A DNA stretch of 41,589 nucleotides from Burkholderia sp. SRS-W-2-2016 (lineage in GTDB: Bacteria; Pseudomonadota; Gammaproteobacteria; Burkholderiales; Burkholderiaceae): assembly GCF_001931485.1 (NCBI RefSeq), contig NZ_MSDV01000066.1:1-41589 (forward strand), read 5' to 3'. Made by a program: the position numbers and the translations under genes. Positions 16,625 through 24,287 of this stretch are shown one piece after another. The notes beneath the pieces were generated by a model, which was not told the DNA's origin, ran no database searches, and worked only from the letters and a program-made list of their open reading frames with translations. Position 1 is the first letter of the stretch. Each line of letters starts with the position of its first letter.

Positions 16625-16751
16625 GGCCTTCACTTCATTCGACAACCCGATCGCGGGCCGGCCCTCTCTGGTTTGGGGCGCGATGCTTCGCAGCTTTTTC
16701 CTGCATCCGTCATTGACGGAATGCGGCACGATTTAGAAGGACGAATATCTT

Positions 16752-17084
16752 ATGGACGAAAGAAAGCGGGATAGCATGATTGCGTATCTCCGCCATCGTA
16801 TGGAAGAGTTTGGTATCAAACCAGACGACCTTGCCGCGGCGCTCGCGTCCGAGTCGATGGCCAAAAAGGCCGAGCGCTATCGCAGCGCGACCGGAGACAG
16901 CTGGGACGGCAAGGGCGAAATGCCCCAATGGCTGAAACAGGCAATCAGCGCCGGTCAGAGCATCGAGCACTTCGAACTGGTGACGGAGAAGCCGGCGCCT
17001 GCCGCGCCGCAACCGAAAAAACAGGTGGACTGGACGAACGATCCGTTCGCCGGCACGCGGCTTGCGCGTCCCGACAGCCGCTAG
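16752..17084 (+). CDS. H-NS family nucleoid-associated protein, short variant
   Basis: 110-aa DNA-binding protein of the H-NS/Bv3F family. The helical N-terminal half (RHRMEEFGIKPDDLAAALAS) is short for oligomerisation. The C-terminal domain contains the family pattern Y-x-W-x-G-x-G-x-x-P-x-W as ERYRSATGDSWDGKGEMPQW (residues ~42-60), followed by a proline/lysine tail. The usual basic core Gly-Arg-Gly-Arg is here Gly-Lys-Gly-Glu, which should weaken minor-groove contact. A GAAGGA precedes the ATG. The last 4 bp overlap the end of the convergent ArsC-like gene. It may silence AT-rich foreign DNA or modulate another H-NS; this is inference. Confidence 0.78.
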   Translation: MDERKRDSMIAYLRHRMEEFGIKPDDLAAALASESMAKKAERYRSATGDSWDGKGEMPQWLKQAISAGQSIEHFELVTEKPAPAAPQPKKQVDWTNDPFAGTRLARPDSR

Positions 17085-17707
17085 GCGCGGACTGCGAGGT
17101 TCGAAGGCGCCCTCGCGGCTGCTTCAAAATGACCGGTTGCGCCGCGCAGCGTTCTGCTGCCCCCATCGCTGGCGGTATTAACCGCGCTCAGCGCATCGAC
17201 AATCCCGATTGCATTCGCCGCTTCGCCGGCATGTTCCGACGAGACGGCTTTCACGGCGTGCCGCGCATATTCCGGTTGCGCGATAAACGCATTTACCTGC
17301 TGTACCGTTTGCCAGAAAGTCTTGTCGAACAAACGCGCCAGGTCGTCCGCGCCGGCGGCCTCGCCCGCGAGCGGATCGGCAATCGACCAATCGAGAAACA
17401 GGGGCTGGCCCGGAAATGCCGGCGCATGCAGTGCATCGACGGATTTGTCGAGCGCGATCACGATATCCATACGCGGCGCCCATTCACCGGTAAATTCGAG
17501 CCAGCTTTTCGGGCTCAACGGCGTGCGCCCGGCAATGCCGGGCTGCAATTGCGCAAGCGCCTGAGGATGGATTCGCGCGGCCGGTTCAGGGCCCGCGCTG
17601 AAGGCATCGAACCGGTGTCCCGCCAGTTCGTGCAATAAGGCTTCGGCAATGATGCTGCGGATTGAATTGTCGCGGCAAAGAAACAGCACCTTATATTTAT
17701 TGGTCAC
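17081..17707 (-). CDS. LMW phosphatase / ArsC-like protein with a single cysteine
   Basis: 208-aa protein of the low-molecular-weight phosphotyrosine phosphatase / thioredoxin-linked arsenate reductase fold. The anion loop is Cys11-Arg-Asp-Asn-Ser-Ile-Arg17-Ser (C-x5-R-S) after the first strand KVLFLC, and an Asp-Pro pair occurs at WSIADPLAG, the place of the general-acid Asp. Length exceeds the ~140 aa typical of ArsC because of a C-terminal Ala-rich extension of ~50 residues. Cys11 is the only cysteine, so the resolving cysteines of pI258-type ArsC are missing and a thioredoxin relay is not possible within the protein. No ars genes are adjacent. Probably not a standard arsenate reductase. 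Confidence 0.75.
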   Translation of the reverse strand: MTNKYKVLFLCRDNSIRSIIAEALLHELAGHRFDAFSAGPEPAARIHPQALAQLQPGIAGRTPLSPKSWLEFTGEWAPRMDIVIALDKSVDALHAPAFPGQPLFLDWSIADPLAGEAAGADDLARLFDKTFWQTVQQVNAFIAQPEYARHAVKAVSSEHAGEAANAIGIVDALSAVNTASDGGSRTLRGATGHFEAAARAPSNLAVRA

Positions 17708-17928
17708 ACTTTCCCCGTACCGATGTTTTTATCTGGTCTCCGGCCGGCATTGTGCCGATCCAGTCTTGCGCCCCCGTGACACTACGGCGTCTTTATTAAT
17801 TGCGCCACGGGATTCGCACCAGGTATCTCGAGTCACGGGCACAAGGCACAACGCACAACGCACTGCGAACGATGCGCAGTGTACCAGCGTCCGGGCGGCG
17901 CTTTCATGCCCAGCCAATATTCGTCGGA

Positions 17929-18138
17929 TTAAAGGACCTGGTCGTCCTTGCGGACCGGTACGACCTGCTTGGCCGCGTCGCTTTCCGTTGCCGCCGGAGC
18001 CTGCGCGGTTGGCGCCGGGTCCGGTGAGGTTGCGGCGGCCGGCGTGTCGAGCGCTTTCACACCGTTGGCAATGGCCGGTGTCGCGACGTAAGGAATGAAC
18101 GCCGCGATCGCGACCACGAGGATATAGGTGAGAAACAT
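17929..18138 (-). CDS. Small single-TM protein
   Basis: 69-aa hypothetical protein. It starts MFLTYILVVAIAAFIPYVAT, an N-terminal membrane anchor or signal segment, followed by an Ala/Pro/Thr-rich polar tail (TSPDPAPTAQAPAATESD) ending in KDDQVL. The start at 18138 is chosen because the hydrophobic segment begins there; there is no strong Shine-Dalgarno. It lies 145 bp downstream of the J-domain gene on the same strand, with which it may be cotranscribed. The function is not recognised. Confidence 0.5.
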   Translation of the reverse strand: MFLTYILVVAIAAFIPYVATPAIANGVKALDTPAAATSPDPAPTAQAPAATESDAAKQVVPVRKDDQVL

Positions 18139-18283
18139 GGCGGACGCTCGATTGCGAAGCTGTAATCGATTGTAGAAGCGCCGTGTCGAACGCCAAAGAC
18201 GGGACTGCCGATCAATTCGGTCTACGTCTATCGTCTGGCGGACAGGTGGAGATTCTTCGCGCGCGGGCAGCACCCGCGCGACA

Positions 18284-19036
18284 TCAGAACTTCAGACCGT
18301 TCAGGAATTGCAGCCACAGGTTGCTGAGCGCGCTGGCTGGATGCATATCGGTGGCGGCTTCGTCGCGTTTGGGCTGCTGCGCGCGTCCGGCATGCGGCGC
18401 GTCGTGGTGGCCGTGGCGGGCGGCGGTTTGTGCCGTATCGGTCGCCGTATCGGCCGACGTGGCGCCGGCCTCGGCAGCTTCGGCCGGCTCGGACTCGGGC
18501 TGCTGAGCGGCGCCGTGCTGCGCTTTCGCGTTCCGCGCCGCCTTGCGCGCGTGCCGCTTCTGTTGCGCCAGTTCGGCTTCCTCACGGCGAGCCGCCTGCA
18601 ATGCCGCGACGCTGTCCGCGATCTGCGCCGCGCGTTGCGGTTCGCATTGGCGCCCGAGCAGCACGCCGAACAGCACGTCGCGATTATGACCTTCGTCGGC
18701 AAAGCGGATCGCAATCGATACCATCTCCGCATACGCCGCTTCGTCGGCCGCGCGCGCTGCCGCGTCGCGTTCCGCCTGCTCGCGGCGCCGGCCCGACAAC
18801 TCGGCTTCGAACGCGCTCATCTGTTCCGCGTAGACGGTGTCGTAGACCTTGCGCTGCTCCGCGTCGGAGAGGATCGCGTACGCGTCCTTGATTTCCTGAA
18901 ACGCGGCGCGCGCGGTGTCTTCCGCGCCGTGATTGCGGTCCGGGTGCCACTTCATCGCGGCCTTGCGGTAAGCGCGTTTGATTTCTTCGTCGGTGGCGTG
19001 CGCGGGCACGCCGAGCGTGTCATACAGGGTTGCCAT
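18284..19036 (-). CDS. J-domain (DnaJ-like) protein
   Basis: 250-aa cytoplasmic co-chaperone-type protein. The J domain occupies residues ~3-70 (LYDTLGVPAHATDEEIKRAY, then HPD at 31-33 in KWHPDRN, then AYAILSDAEQRKVYD). HPD is the site that stimulates Hsp70 ATPase. The J domain is followed by a long charged, probably coiled-coil, segment (residues ~80-175) and a Gln/Glu/Ala/His-rich tail; there is no Gly/Phe region, zinc finger or DnaJ C-terminal domain, so it is a class III J protein. An upstream in-frame ATG at 19072 would add 12 residues; MATLYDTLG fits J-protein starts better. The partner is unknown. Confidence 0.85.
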   Translation of the reverse strand: MATLYDTLGVPAHATDEEIKRAYRKAAMKWHPDRNHGAEDTARAAFQEIKDAYAILSDAEQRKVYDTVYAEQMSAFEAELSGRRREQAERDAAARAADEAAYAEMVSIAIRFADEGHNRDVLFGVLLGRQCEPQRAAQIADSVAALQAARREEAELAQQKRHARKAARNAKAQHGAAQQPESEPAEAAEAGATSADTATDTAQTAARHGHHDAPHAGRAQQPKRDEAATDMHPASALSNLWLQFLNGLKF

Positions 19037-19157
19037 GCTGAACTCGATATCGCGGGGAATCCGCGCGGCCATCGTAGCATGCGAGAAACGCCGTCATCGT
19101 GACGCGAGCGCTGGAACGCCCACCCGCGCCACCGTCACTTTCCGTGAAAAACGCCCG

Positions 19158-19190
19158 AAAAAAAGGCCTCGCCACTTGCGCGGCGAGGCC
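19158..19190 (-). terminator. Intrinsic terminator oriented leftward, no obvious gene upstream
   Basis: Perfect 9-bp stem GGCCTCGCC (19165-19173) / GGCGAGGCC (19182-19190) with an 8-nt loop. Seven A residues on the plus strand (19158-19164) become a T7 run directly after the stem when read on the minus strand, the classical intrinsic terminator layout. No minus-strand protein gene ends just upstream of it (19190-19480), so it may close a small RNA. Confidence 0.7.
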
Positions 19191-19214
19191 GAGTCCCATG
19201 TCAAAGGAGATGTC

Positions 19215-19349
19215 ATGGAGGAGACGGATCGATCATACCGCCGGCGCCGCGCGTGCCCAACCAACGGTTGGCCATATGCTTATCGCGCGCGCACTCACGT
19301 GTATTGCAGCGGCCGCGCGGTTATATCGTTAGAACAAAAAGTCGCTTAG
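19215..19349 (+). CDS. Possible 44-aa small protein
   Basis: An ATG at 19215 stands behind AAAGGAGATGTC, a near-perfect Shine-Dalgarno at ideal spacing, and opens a 44-codon frame. The product is basic and aromatic (starts MEETDRSYRRRRACPTNGWP), with two cysteines and no membrane segment. No family is recognised. The ribosome-binding site is the main support; the amino acid composition is not clearly that of a conserved gene. Confidence 0.28.
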   Translation: MEETDRSYRRRRACPTNGWPYAYRARTHVYCSGRAVISLEQKVA

Positions 19350-19486
19350 CGGCGCGGCGGGCGCTCATTAAGATGACACTTCAAAGTCCGGTTCGCCCGC
19401 TGCGATCCGCGCGCGTCGTGCCACCGCCCGCGCGCAAATTGCAGGAAAAGCCTTAAAACGAGCCGCAAAACCGAAGGAGCATTTCG

Positions 19487-20164
19487 TTGAGCAGACCCGA
19501 TCATTCCCGCCGCCCTCTCGTGGTCGGCATTGGCGGCACGACGCGCGCGGCGTCGTCGACCGAACGCGCGCTCGCGTTCGCGTTGCGCGGTGCCGAAGCG
19601 GCCGGCGCACAAACCCGCCTGTTCGGCGGCGCCTTTCTGCAGAGCCTGCCGCACTACGCGCCGGAACAGCCGGCGCGCACCGACGAACAGCTCGAGTTGA
19701 TCGATGCCGTACGCCGCGCTGACGCGGTGATCATCGCGACACCCGGTTATCACGGCGGCGTGTCGGGCCTCGTGAAAAACGCGCTCGATACGCTGGAAGA
19801 GTTACGCGCCGACGAACGGCCGTATCTCGACGGCCGCGCGGTCGGCTGCATCGTCACCGCTTATGGCTGGCAGGCGGCGGGCTCCGTGCTGACCTCGCTG
19901 CGTTCGATCGCGCATGCGCTGCGCGGCTGGCCGACGCCGTTCGGTGCCGGCATCAATACGCTGGAAACGCGTTTCGACAGCGCCGACAGTTGCTCCGATC
20001 CGAAAGTGGTCGAACAACTGGCGACCGTCGGTCAGCAAGCGGCGCAATTCGCGCTCGCATTCAATTCGCGGCATACGTCCGCGCATACGCCGGCCGCGAG
20101 CCAGCCATCGGCCCGCGGCGGCGCCGCCGACAGTCACGCCCCCCGCCTTCTGCACGCGGTCTGA
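19487..20164 (+). CDS. NAD(P)H-dependent FMN reductase
   Basis: 225-aa flavodoxin-like oxidoreductase (NADPH-dependent FMN reductase family, SsuE/MsuE group). It reduces FMN with NAD(P)H in the cytoplasm, often to supply flavin-dependent monooxygenases. Visible features are the first strand and phosphate loop VVGIGGTTRAASSTERA, the ATPGYHGGVSGLVKNALD flavin-ring loop (residues ~86-103, the family hallmark) and AVGCIVTAYGWQAAGS. The start is TTG at 19487 behind AAGGAGC; no ATG or GTG fits as well. The last ~35 residues are a low-complexity Ser/Ala/His tail. A strong hairpin follows the stop, so it is probably monocistronic. Confidence 0.85.
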   Translation: MSRPDHSRRPLVVGIGGTTRAASSTERALAFALRGAEAAGAQTRLFGGAFLQSLPHYAPEQPARTDEQLELIDAVRRADAVIIATPGYHGGVSGLVKNALDTLEELRADERPYLDGRAVGCIVTAYGWQAAGSVLTSLRSIAHALRGWPTPFGAGINTLETRFDSADSCSDPKVVEQLATVGQQAAQFALAFNSRHTSAHTPAASQPSARGGAADSHAPRLLHAV

Positions 20165-20180
20165 ACCGCTGCACGCCAGC

Positions 20181-20209
20181 GCGTGACGCGGTTCCAGACC
20201 GCGTCACGC
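20181..20209 (+). terminator. 12-bp perfect hairpin after the FMN reductase
   Basis: GCGTGACGCGGT (20181-20192), loop TCCAG, and ACCGCGTCACGC (20198-20209) form a perfect 12-bp stem 17 bp after the stop codon. There is no T-run after it, so it is a strong stem without a classical tail. The rest of the 333-bp interval up to the next small gene holds nothing else that I recognise. Confidence 0.6.
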
Positions 20210-20497
20210 CGCATCAAATCACGTCACGCTCCACACACCGTGCGCCACATAACAGACACCGCGCGCCGCTCGCTTTAGTGTGATCGAACACAGCGATTTT
20301 GAGCCGATCCTGGCGCCTGATTATCACTCCCGCCTCGCGCTGATTTGCTTACGACGAAAGATTGGTTCTCCCGCTGCACAGCGCGCCCTACGCTAGACCC
20401 TGCCTGCCGTTTCACGAAACCCTCGGCACCGACAGAGCGGCGCGACCCGCGCTGGTTTTCCGCACGACGCATGCGGGCACACTGACAAGTCAAGATC

Positions 20498-20713
20498 ATG
20501 AACTCACATATCCGCTACAAGGGCTACGAAGTCGAAGCGGCTACGCAACTGCTTCCCAATGGTTTATTCGCGGCGAATCTCACGATCGAGCAGCGCAACG
20601 CCGACACCCGCAAAGCGTACTCATTCGACGCGCTCGATTACTTCTTCGACGAAGAGCACGCGCTCGCGTACGCGTCCGATTGGGGACGCATGTGGATCGA
20701 CAATCATCAGTAA
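20498..20713 (+). CDS. Small conserved-looking hypothetical protein
   Basis: 71-aa soluble protein, no signal peptide. It begins MNSHIRYKGYEVEAATQLLP, continues with a beta-rich segment (GLFAANLTIEQRNADTRKAY) and ends in an aromatic/acidic helix (FDEEHALAYASDWGRMWIDN). The compact size and pattern resemble small Burkholderiaceae proteins that often occur alone. The start codon lacks a strong ribosome-binding site, but the frame has typical codon use. The function is unknown. Confidence 0.6.
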   Translation: MNSHIRYKGYEVEAATQLLPNGLFAANLTIEQRNADTRKAYSFDALDYFFDEEHALAYASDWGRMWIDNHQ

Positions 20714-20861
20714 GCGCGCCGGTAGCGATTACGACGCGCGCGAGCCGGGCCGGTAAATCCGCCTTGCAAGCTTAGCGTCGTCGCTGTAGTGCCGAACCGG
20801 CCGTCGGCATTCAGGCGGTTGTGCCAGAATAGTCGGACCTTTGCGTTCGCATTCTGCAATC

Positions 20862-22316
20862 ATGACCTGGACCGTCGACGCACAACTCGCGCTGACCGCC
20901 ACCGAGGCGGTCGAGGCGCTGCAGTCCGGCCGCCTGAAAGCTGTCGACTACGTCGCCACGCTGCTCGCGCGCGCCGCCGCGCTCACCCATCTGAACGCGT
21001 TCATCACGCTCGATCTGAACGGCGCGCTCGCCGCCGCCCAACGCATCGACGCGTTGCCCGCGGCCGCCAGAGCGCGCCTGCCGCTCGCCGGTTTGCCGAT
21101 CGTCGTCAAGGACAACATCAACAGCGCGGGTCTGCCGACCTCGGCGGGCACACCGGCACTAGAGAACTTCATACCGGCGCAGAACGCGCCCTCGCTGCAA
21201 CGGCTCGTCGACGCGGGCGCGATCGTGCTCGGCAAGGCCAACATGCACGAACTCGCGTTCGGCATCACCAGCACGAACCTCGCCGCGCATGCGGGACCGG
21301 TGCGCAATCCTTACGATCCGTCGCTGATGCCGGGAGGGTCGTCGGGCGGCACGGCCGTCGCGATCGCCGCGCGAATCGCGCCCGCTGGACTTGGCACCGA
21401 CACCGGCGGCTCGACGCGAATTCCGGCGGCGCTGACCGGCACCGCGGGACTGCGTCCATCGGTCGGCAACGGCGGCGCCGAGCGCCGCTATCACGATCCC
21501 GACGCGGTCGTGCCGATCAGCCATACGCGCGACACCGTCGGACCGATGGCGCGCAGCGTCGCCGATCTGGCGCTGCTCGACGGCGTGATCAGCGGCGACG
21601 GCATGCTACCCACGGTCGCGCTCGACAGCTTGCGCATCGGTTTGCCGGCGCCGCTGTGGGCCGACCTCGAACGCCAGGTCGACGACGTCGCGCACACCGC
21701 GTTGCGCAAGCTCGAAGCGGCGGGCGTCACGTTCGTGCCGGTCGCGATGGATGAACTCGACCATCTGAACGGGATGGTCGGCGGCCCGATCGCGGTTCAC
21801 GAAGCGCTCGACGACGTGCGCGCGTGGCTCGTCGCAAATCGCGCACCGGTGCAAACGGTCGCCGAACTGGCCGCGCGGATCGCGAGCCCGGACGTGCGCG
21901 CGATCTACGACGAGGTGCTCGCCGACGTGCTCGGCCCGCACTACACGGCGGCGCTCACTTACTGGCGCCCGCGCCTGCAGAGCTACATCGCAACGACCTT
22001 CGCCGATGCCGGCCTCGACGCGCTGCTGTTTCCGACCACCCGCCTCACCGCGGTACCGATCGACGATCTGAACGGCTCGTCGACGGTCAGGATCGATGGC
22101 GGCCCGCCGATCGACACGATGGAAGCGTTCCTGCGCAACACCGATCCCGCCAGCACCGCCGGCCTCCCCGGGCTGTCGCTGCCGGCCGGCATCAGCGCGA
22201 GCGGCCTGCCGGTCGGACTCGAACTGGACGGCCCGCTCGGCTCGGACCGGCGACTGCTGGCGCTAGGCATCGCGTTCGAACGGGTGCTCGGCGCATTGCC
22301 GGCGCCGGTGCTATGA
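20862..22316 (+). CDS. Amidase-signature hydrolase, indoleacetamide hydrolase-like
   Basis: 484-aa amidase-signature enzyme that hydrolyses an amide to acid and ammonia in the cytoplasm. The Ser-cisSer-Lys triad is visible as Lys83 (IVVKDN), Ser160 (PGGSSGGTA) and Ser184 (TDTGGSTRIP). The rest, including LGKANMHELAFGITSTN, resembles the indoleacetamide hydrolase group, which makes indole-3-acetate from indole-3-acetamide. The exact substrate is unproven, and no tryptophan monooxygenase gene is nearby. The start MTWTVDAQ is preferred over an upstream TTG at 20841. The cdh gene follows after 43 bp on the same strand, perhaps on the same mRNA. Confidence 0.85.
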   Translation: MTWTVDAQLALTATEAVEALQSGRLKAVDYVATLLARAAALTHLNAFITLDLNGALAAAQRIDALPAAARARLPLAGLPIVVKDNINSAGLPTSAGTPALENFIPAQNAPSLQRLVDAGAIVLGKANMHELAFGITSTNLAAHAGPVRNPYDPSLMPGGSSGGTAVAIAARIAPAGLGTDTGGSTRIPAALTGTAGLRPSVGNGGAERRYHDPDAVVPISHTRDTVGPMARSVADLALLDGVISGDGMLPTVALDSLRIGLPAPLWADLERQVDDVAHTALRKLEAAGVTFVPVAMDELDHLNGMVGGPIAVHEALDDVRAWLVANRAPVQTVAELAARIASPDVRAIYDEVLADVLGPHYTAALTYWRPRLQSYIATTFADAGLDALLFPTTRLTAVPIDDLNGSSTVRIDGGPPIDTMEAFLRNTDPASTAGLPGLSLPAGISASGLPVGLELDGPLGSDRRLLALGIAFERVLGALPAPVL

Positions 22317-22359
22317 CTCCACGATTGCTACGTTTTCCTCAACATCCACCCAAGTGACG

Positions 22360-23148
22360 ATGACGACAACCGCCACCGCCCGTTCCTCCCGCACACTTTC
22401 CAACCGTATTACCCGCTTCACCGCCGTGCTCGCGCTCGCGCTGAGCGCGACCTCGTGCGCGCGTCTGGCAACCGTCGATTCGAACGCGTTGTGGAAAATC
22501 GTCGATATCCGTTGCGTGCCGTCGCAGCAGGCGACCGGCACGCCGGGCCAGTGCGAGATCGTCGACCTCGATAAACGCTACGTGATCCTGAAGGATATTC
22601 TCGGCCGCTCGCAGTATCTGCTGATGCCGACCGACCGCATCACCGGTATCGAAAGTCCGCTGATTGTGGCCCCCGGCGCGAAGGACTACTGGCTCGACGC
22701 GTGGAACTCGCGCCATTACGTGGAGCGCGCGGTGAAGCGCGAATTGCCCGACAATCAGCTCGGCCTCGAAATCAATTCGCAATATCGACGCTCGCAAAAT
22801 CAGCTGCATCTGCATATCGATTGCATGCGCGGCGACATCAGCACGGCGCTCGCGGAGCACGCGCAGGATGCGCCCGGCGTCTGGCGCTGGACCACGCTCG
22901 ACGGCCGGCGCTACCGCGTGATGCGGGTGAGTTCGATCAGCGGCGCCGACGACCCGTTCCGGATCGTTGCACGCGACAACCCCGATCCCGCGACGATGGC
23001 CACCCAGACGATCCTCGTGACCGGCGCCGGACCGTCCGCCGAGCGCGACGGCTGGTTGATCGTCAACAGCGGCATCGATGTCGACGGCGGCACCGGCACC
23101 GCCGAAGGCTTGCTCGATCACGACTGCCGGATCGCGAACCAGCATTAA
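22360..23148 (+). CDS. cdh: CDP-diacylglycerol diphosphatase
   Basis: 262-aa CDP-diacylglycerol pyrophosphatase (Cdh family), which cleaves CDP-diacylglycerol to phosphatidate and CMP at the membrane. The N-terminal hydrophobic segment (FTAVLALALSATSCARL) is a signal anchor, with a weak lipobox-like Ala-Thr-Ser-Cys. The family core is seen in NSQYRRSQNQLHLHIDCMR, the HxH/C region of the HIT-like active site. The chosen ATG at 22360 is six bases inside a possible GTG start at 22354. It lies 43 bp after the amidase and 121 bp before the desaturase; shared lipid metabolism with the latter is only suggestive. Confidence 0.87.
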   Translation: MTTTATARSSRTLSNRITRFTAVLALALSATSCARLATVDSNALWKIVDIRCVPSQQATGTPGQCEIVDLDKRYVILKDILGRSQYLLMPTDRITGIESPLIVAPGAKDYWLDAWNSRHYVERAVKRELPDNQLGLEINSQYRRSQNQLHLHIDCMRGDISTALAEHAQDAPGVWRWTTLDGRRYRVMRVSSISGADDPFRIVARDNPDPATMATQTILVTGAGPSAERDGWLIVNSGIDVDGGTGTAEGLLDHDCRIANQH

Positions 23149-23269
23149 GCGTGCACCGAGCGGCAACCGCTATCCACGATTGCACAGATGCATTGCTCGA
23201 TAAAATGGTTCGTGCGCATGGCGGGCGCCCGTACGATCGGTCTGAATCTGTATTCAGACCGGTTTTACG

Positions 23270-24286
23270 ATGGCGATCTATCTCGACGATACCCAGCGCA
23301 GCAACCTCGCCGATCTCGCGAGAAGCTGGACGTGGCGCACTCAATGGCCGACCTGGGCGCTGATCGTCACGATCTACGCTAGCTGGTTCTGCGTCGCGAC
23401 ACACGCACGCGCACTCGGTTTACCGGCTACGACCTTACTTCTCGCAGTGCTCGGCACCTGGTATATGTCGTTGCAGCACGAGCTGCTGCACGGTCATCCG
23501 ACCCGCTCGCAATTCATCAACGGCCTGCTCGGCTTCGCGCCGCTGGCCGTGTGGTTTCCTTATCGGATCTATCGCGAATCGCACCTTCAGCATCACGACG
23601 ATGCGCAGTTGACGCGCCCCGGCCACGATCCCGAAAGCTATTTCGTCAGCTCCGCAGATTGGCTGCGCGCCGGCGCCGCGATGCGCGCGTTGCTGTTGTT
23701 TCGCACTACTTTGTTCGGCCGACTGCTGGTTGGCCCCGCGTTTTCGATTGCCGCGACCGGCGCGCAAGCGCTCGGCAAAATCCGGGACGGCGATTGGCGC
23801 GATGTACCGGCGTGGCTCGCCCATCTCGCCGCACTGGCCGCGCTGACCGCATGGTTGCAGCAGCGTTGCGGAATACCCGCGTGGGTGTTTATCGTCGGCG
23901 CCGGGTATGGTTCGTTGGCACTGGCGTCGGTGCGCTCGTTTCACGAACATCGCGACGCCGAAGTGGCCGCGCATCGTACGGTGATCAACGAAGCGGGATG
24001 GGGATGGCGGTTGCTGTTCCTGAACAACAACTACCACCTCGTTCATCACGACTTGCCGCAGGTGCCGTGGTTTGCATTGCGGGTGGTCTATGAGAAGTCG
24101 CGCGAGCAGTACATCGAACGCTCCGGCGGCTTTCTGGTGGAAGGTTACGGCGAGTGGTTCAGGCGCTATGGATTGGCCGCCGTGGCTCATCCCGTAGCGG
24201 CCGGCGAATCCGGCAGAGGCAGAGGCAGAGGCGGAAACCGAAACAATCCGTCCGCCCCGCCGGTATTGCGGGCCAACAACCCGTAA
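23270..24286 (+). CDS. Membrane fatty acid desaturase family protein
   Basis: 338-aa integral-membrane diiron protein of the fatty acid desaturase superfamily. The histidine boxes are HELLHGH (70-76), HLQHH (105-109) and HLVHH (256-260), with an extra HEHR at 225-228. Hydrophobic segments lie at ~30-65, 85-95, 140-165 and 185-220. The first box, HELLH, is of the type found in beta-carotene hydroxylase or short-desaturase groups. The substrate is not determinable. The C-terminus carries a Gly-Arg run from a GGCAGA triplication (24212-24229), probably slippage-derived. The stop is 1 bp from the end of the convergent MFS gene. Confidence 0.83.
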   Translation: MAIYLDDTQRSNLADLARSWTWRTQWPTWALIVTIYASWFCVATHARALGLPATTLLLAVLGTWYMSLQHELLHGHPTRSQFINGLLGFAPLAVWFPYRIYRESHLQHHDDAQLTRPGHDPESYFVSSADWLRAGAAMRALLLFRTTLFGRLLVGPAFSIAATGAQALGKIRDGDWRDVPAWLAHLAALAALTAWLQQRCGIPAWVFIVGAGYGSLALASVRSFHEHRDAEVAAHRTVINEAGWGWRLLFLNNNYHLVHHDLPQVPWFALRVVYEKSREQYIERSGGFLVEGYGEWFRRYGLAAVAHPVAAGESGRGRGRGGNRNNPSAPPVLRANNP

Positions 24287-24287
24287 C

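Larger units (their letters stand above)
15986..16751. other. Gene-poor interval with structured elements before the H-NS-like gene
   Basis: This 0.77-kb stretch has no convincing long gene. It contains a TTGACA at 16297-16302 without a good -10, the AT-rich palindromic element at 16339-16363, a hairpin at 16382-16400 and a possible 28-codon Cys-rich frame on the minus strand (16538-16624). The rightward H-NS-like gene would have a leader of up to ~390 nt if transcribed from the element at 16.34 kb. Confidence 0.5.
19037..19486. other. Interval between J-domain and FMN reductase genes
   Basis: This 450-bp stretch holds the upstream region of the J-domain gene, an intrinsic terminator pointing leftward (19158-19190), a possible 44-codon gene at 19215, and the leader of the FMN reductase gene. 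No leftward protein gene is seen that would need the terminator. Confidence 0.5.

Noticed and set aside
17081..17707. Arsenate reductase as part of an ars operon
   Set aside because: Only one cysteine, no arsR/arsB/acr3 neighbours.
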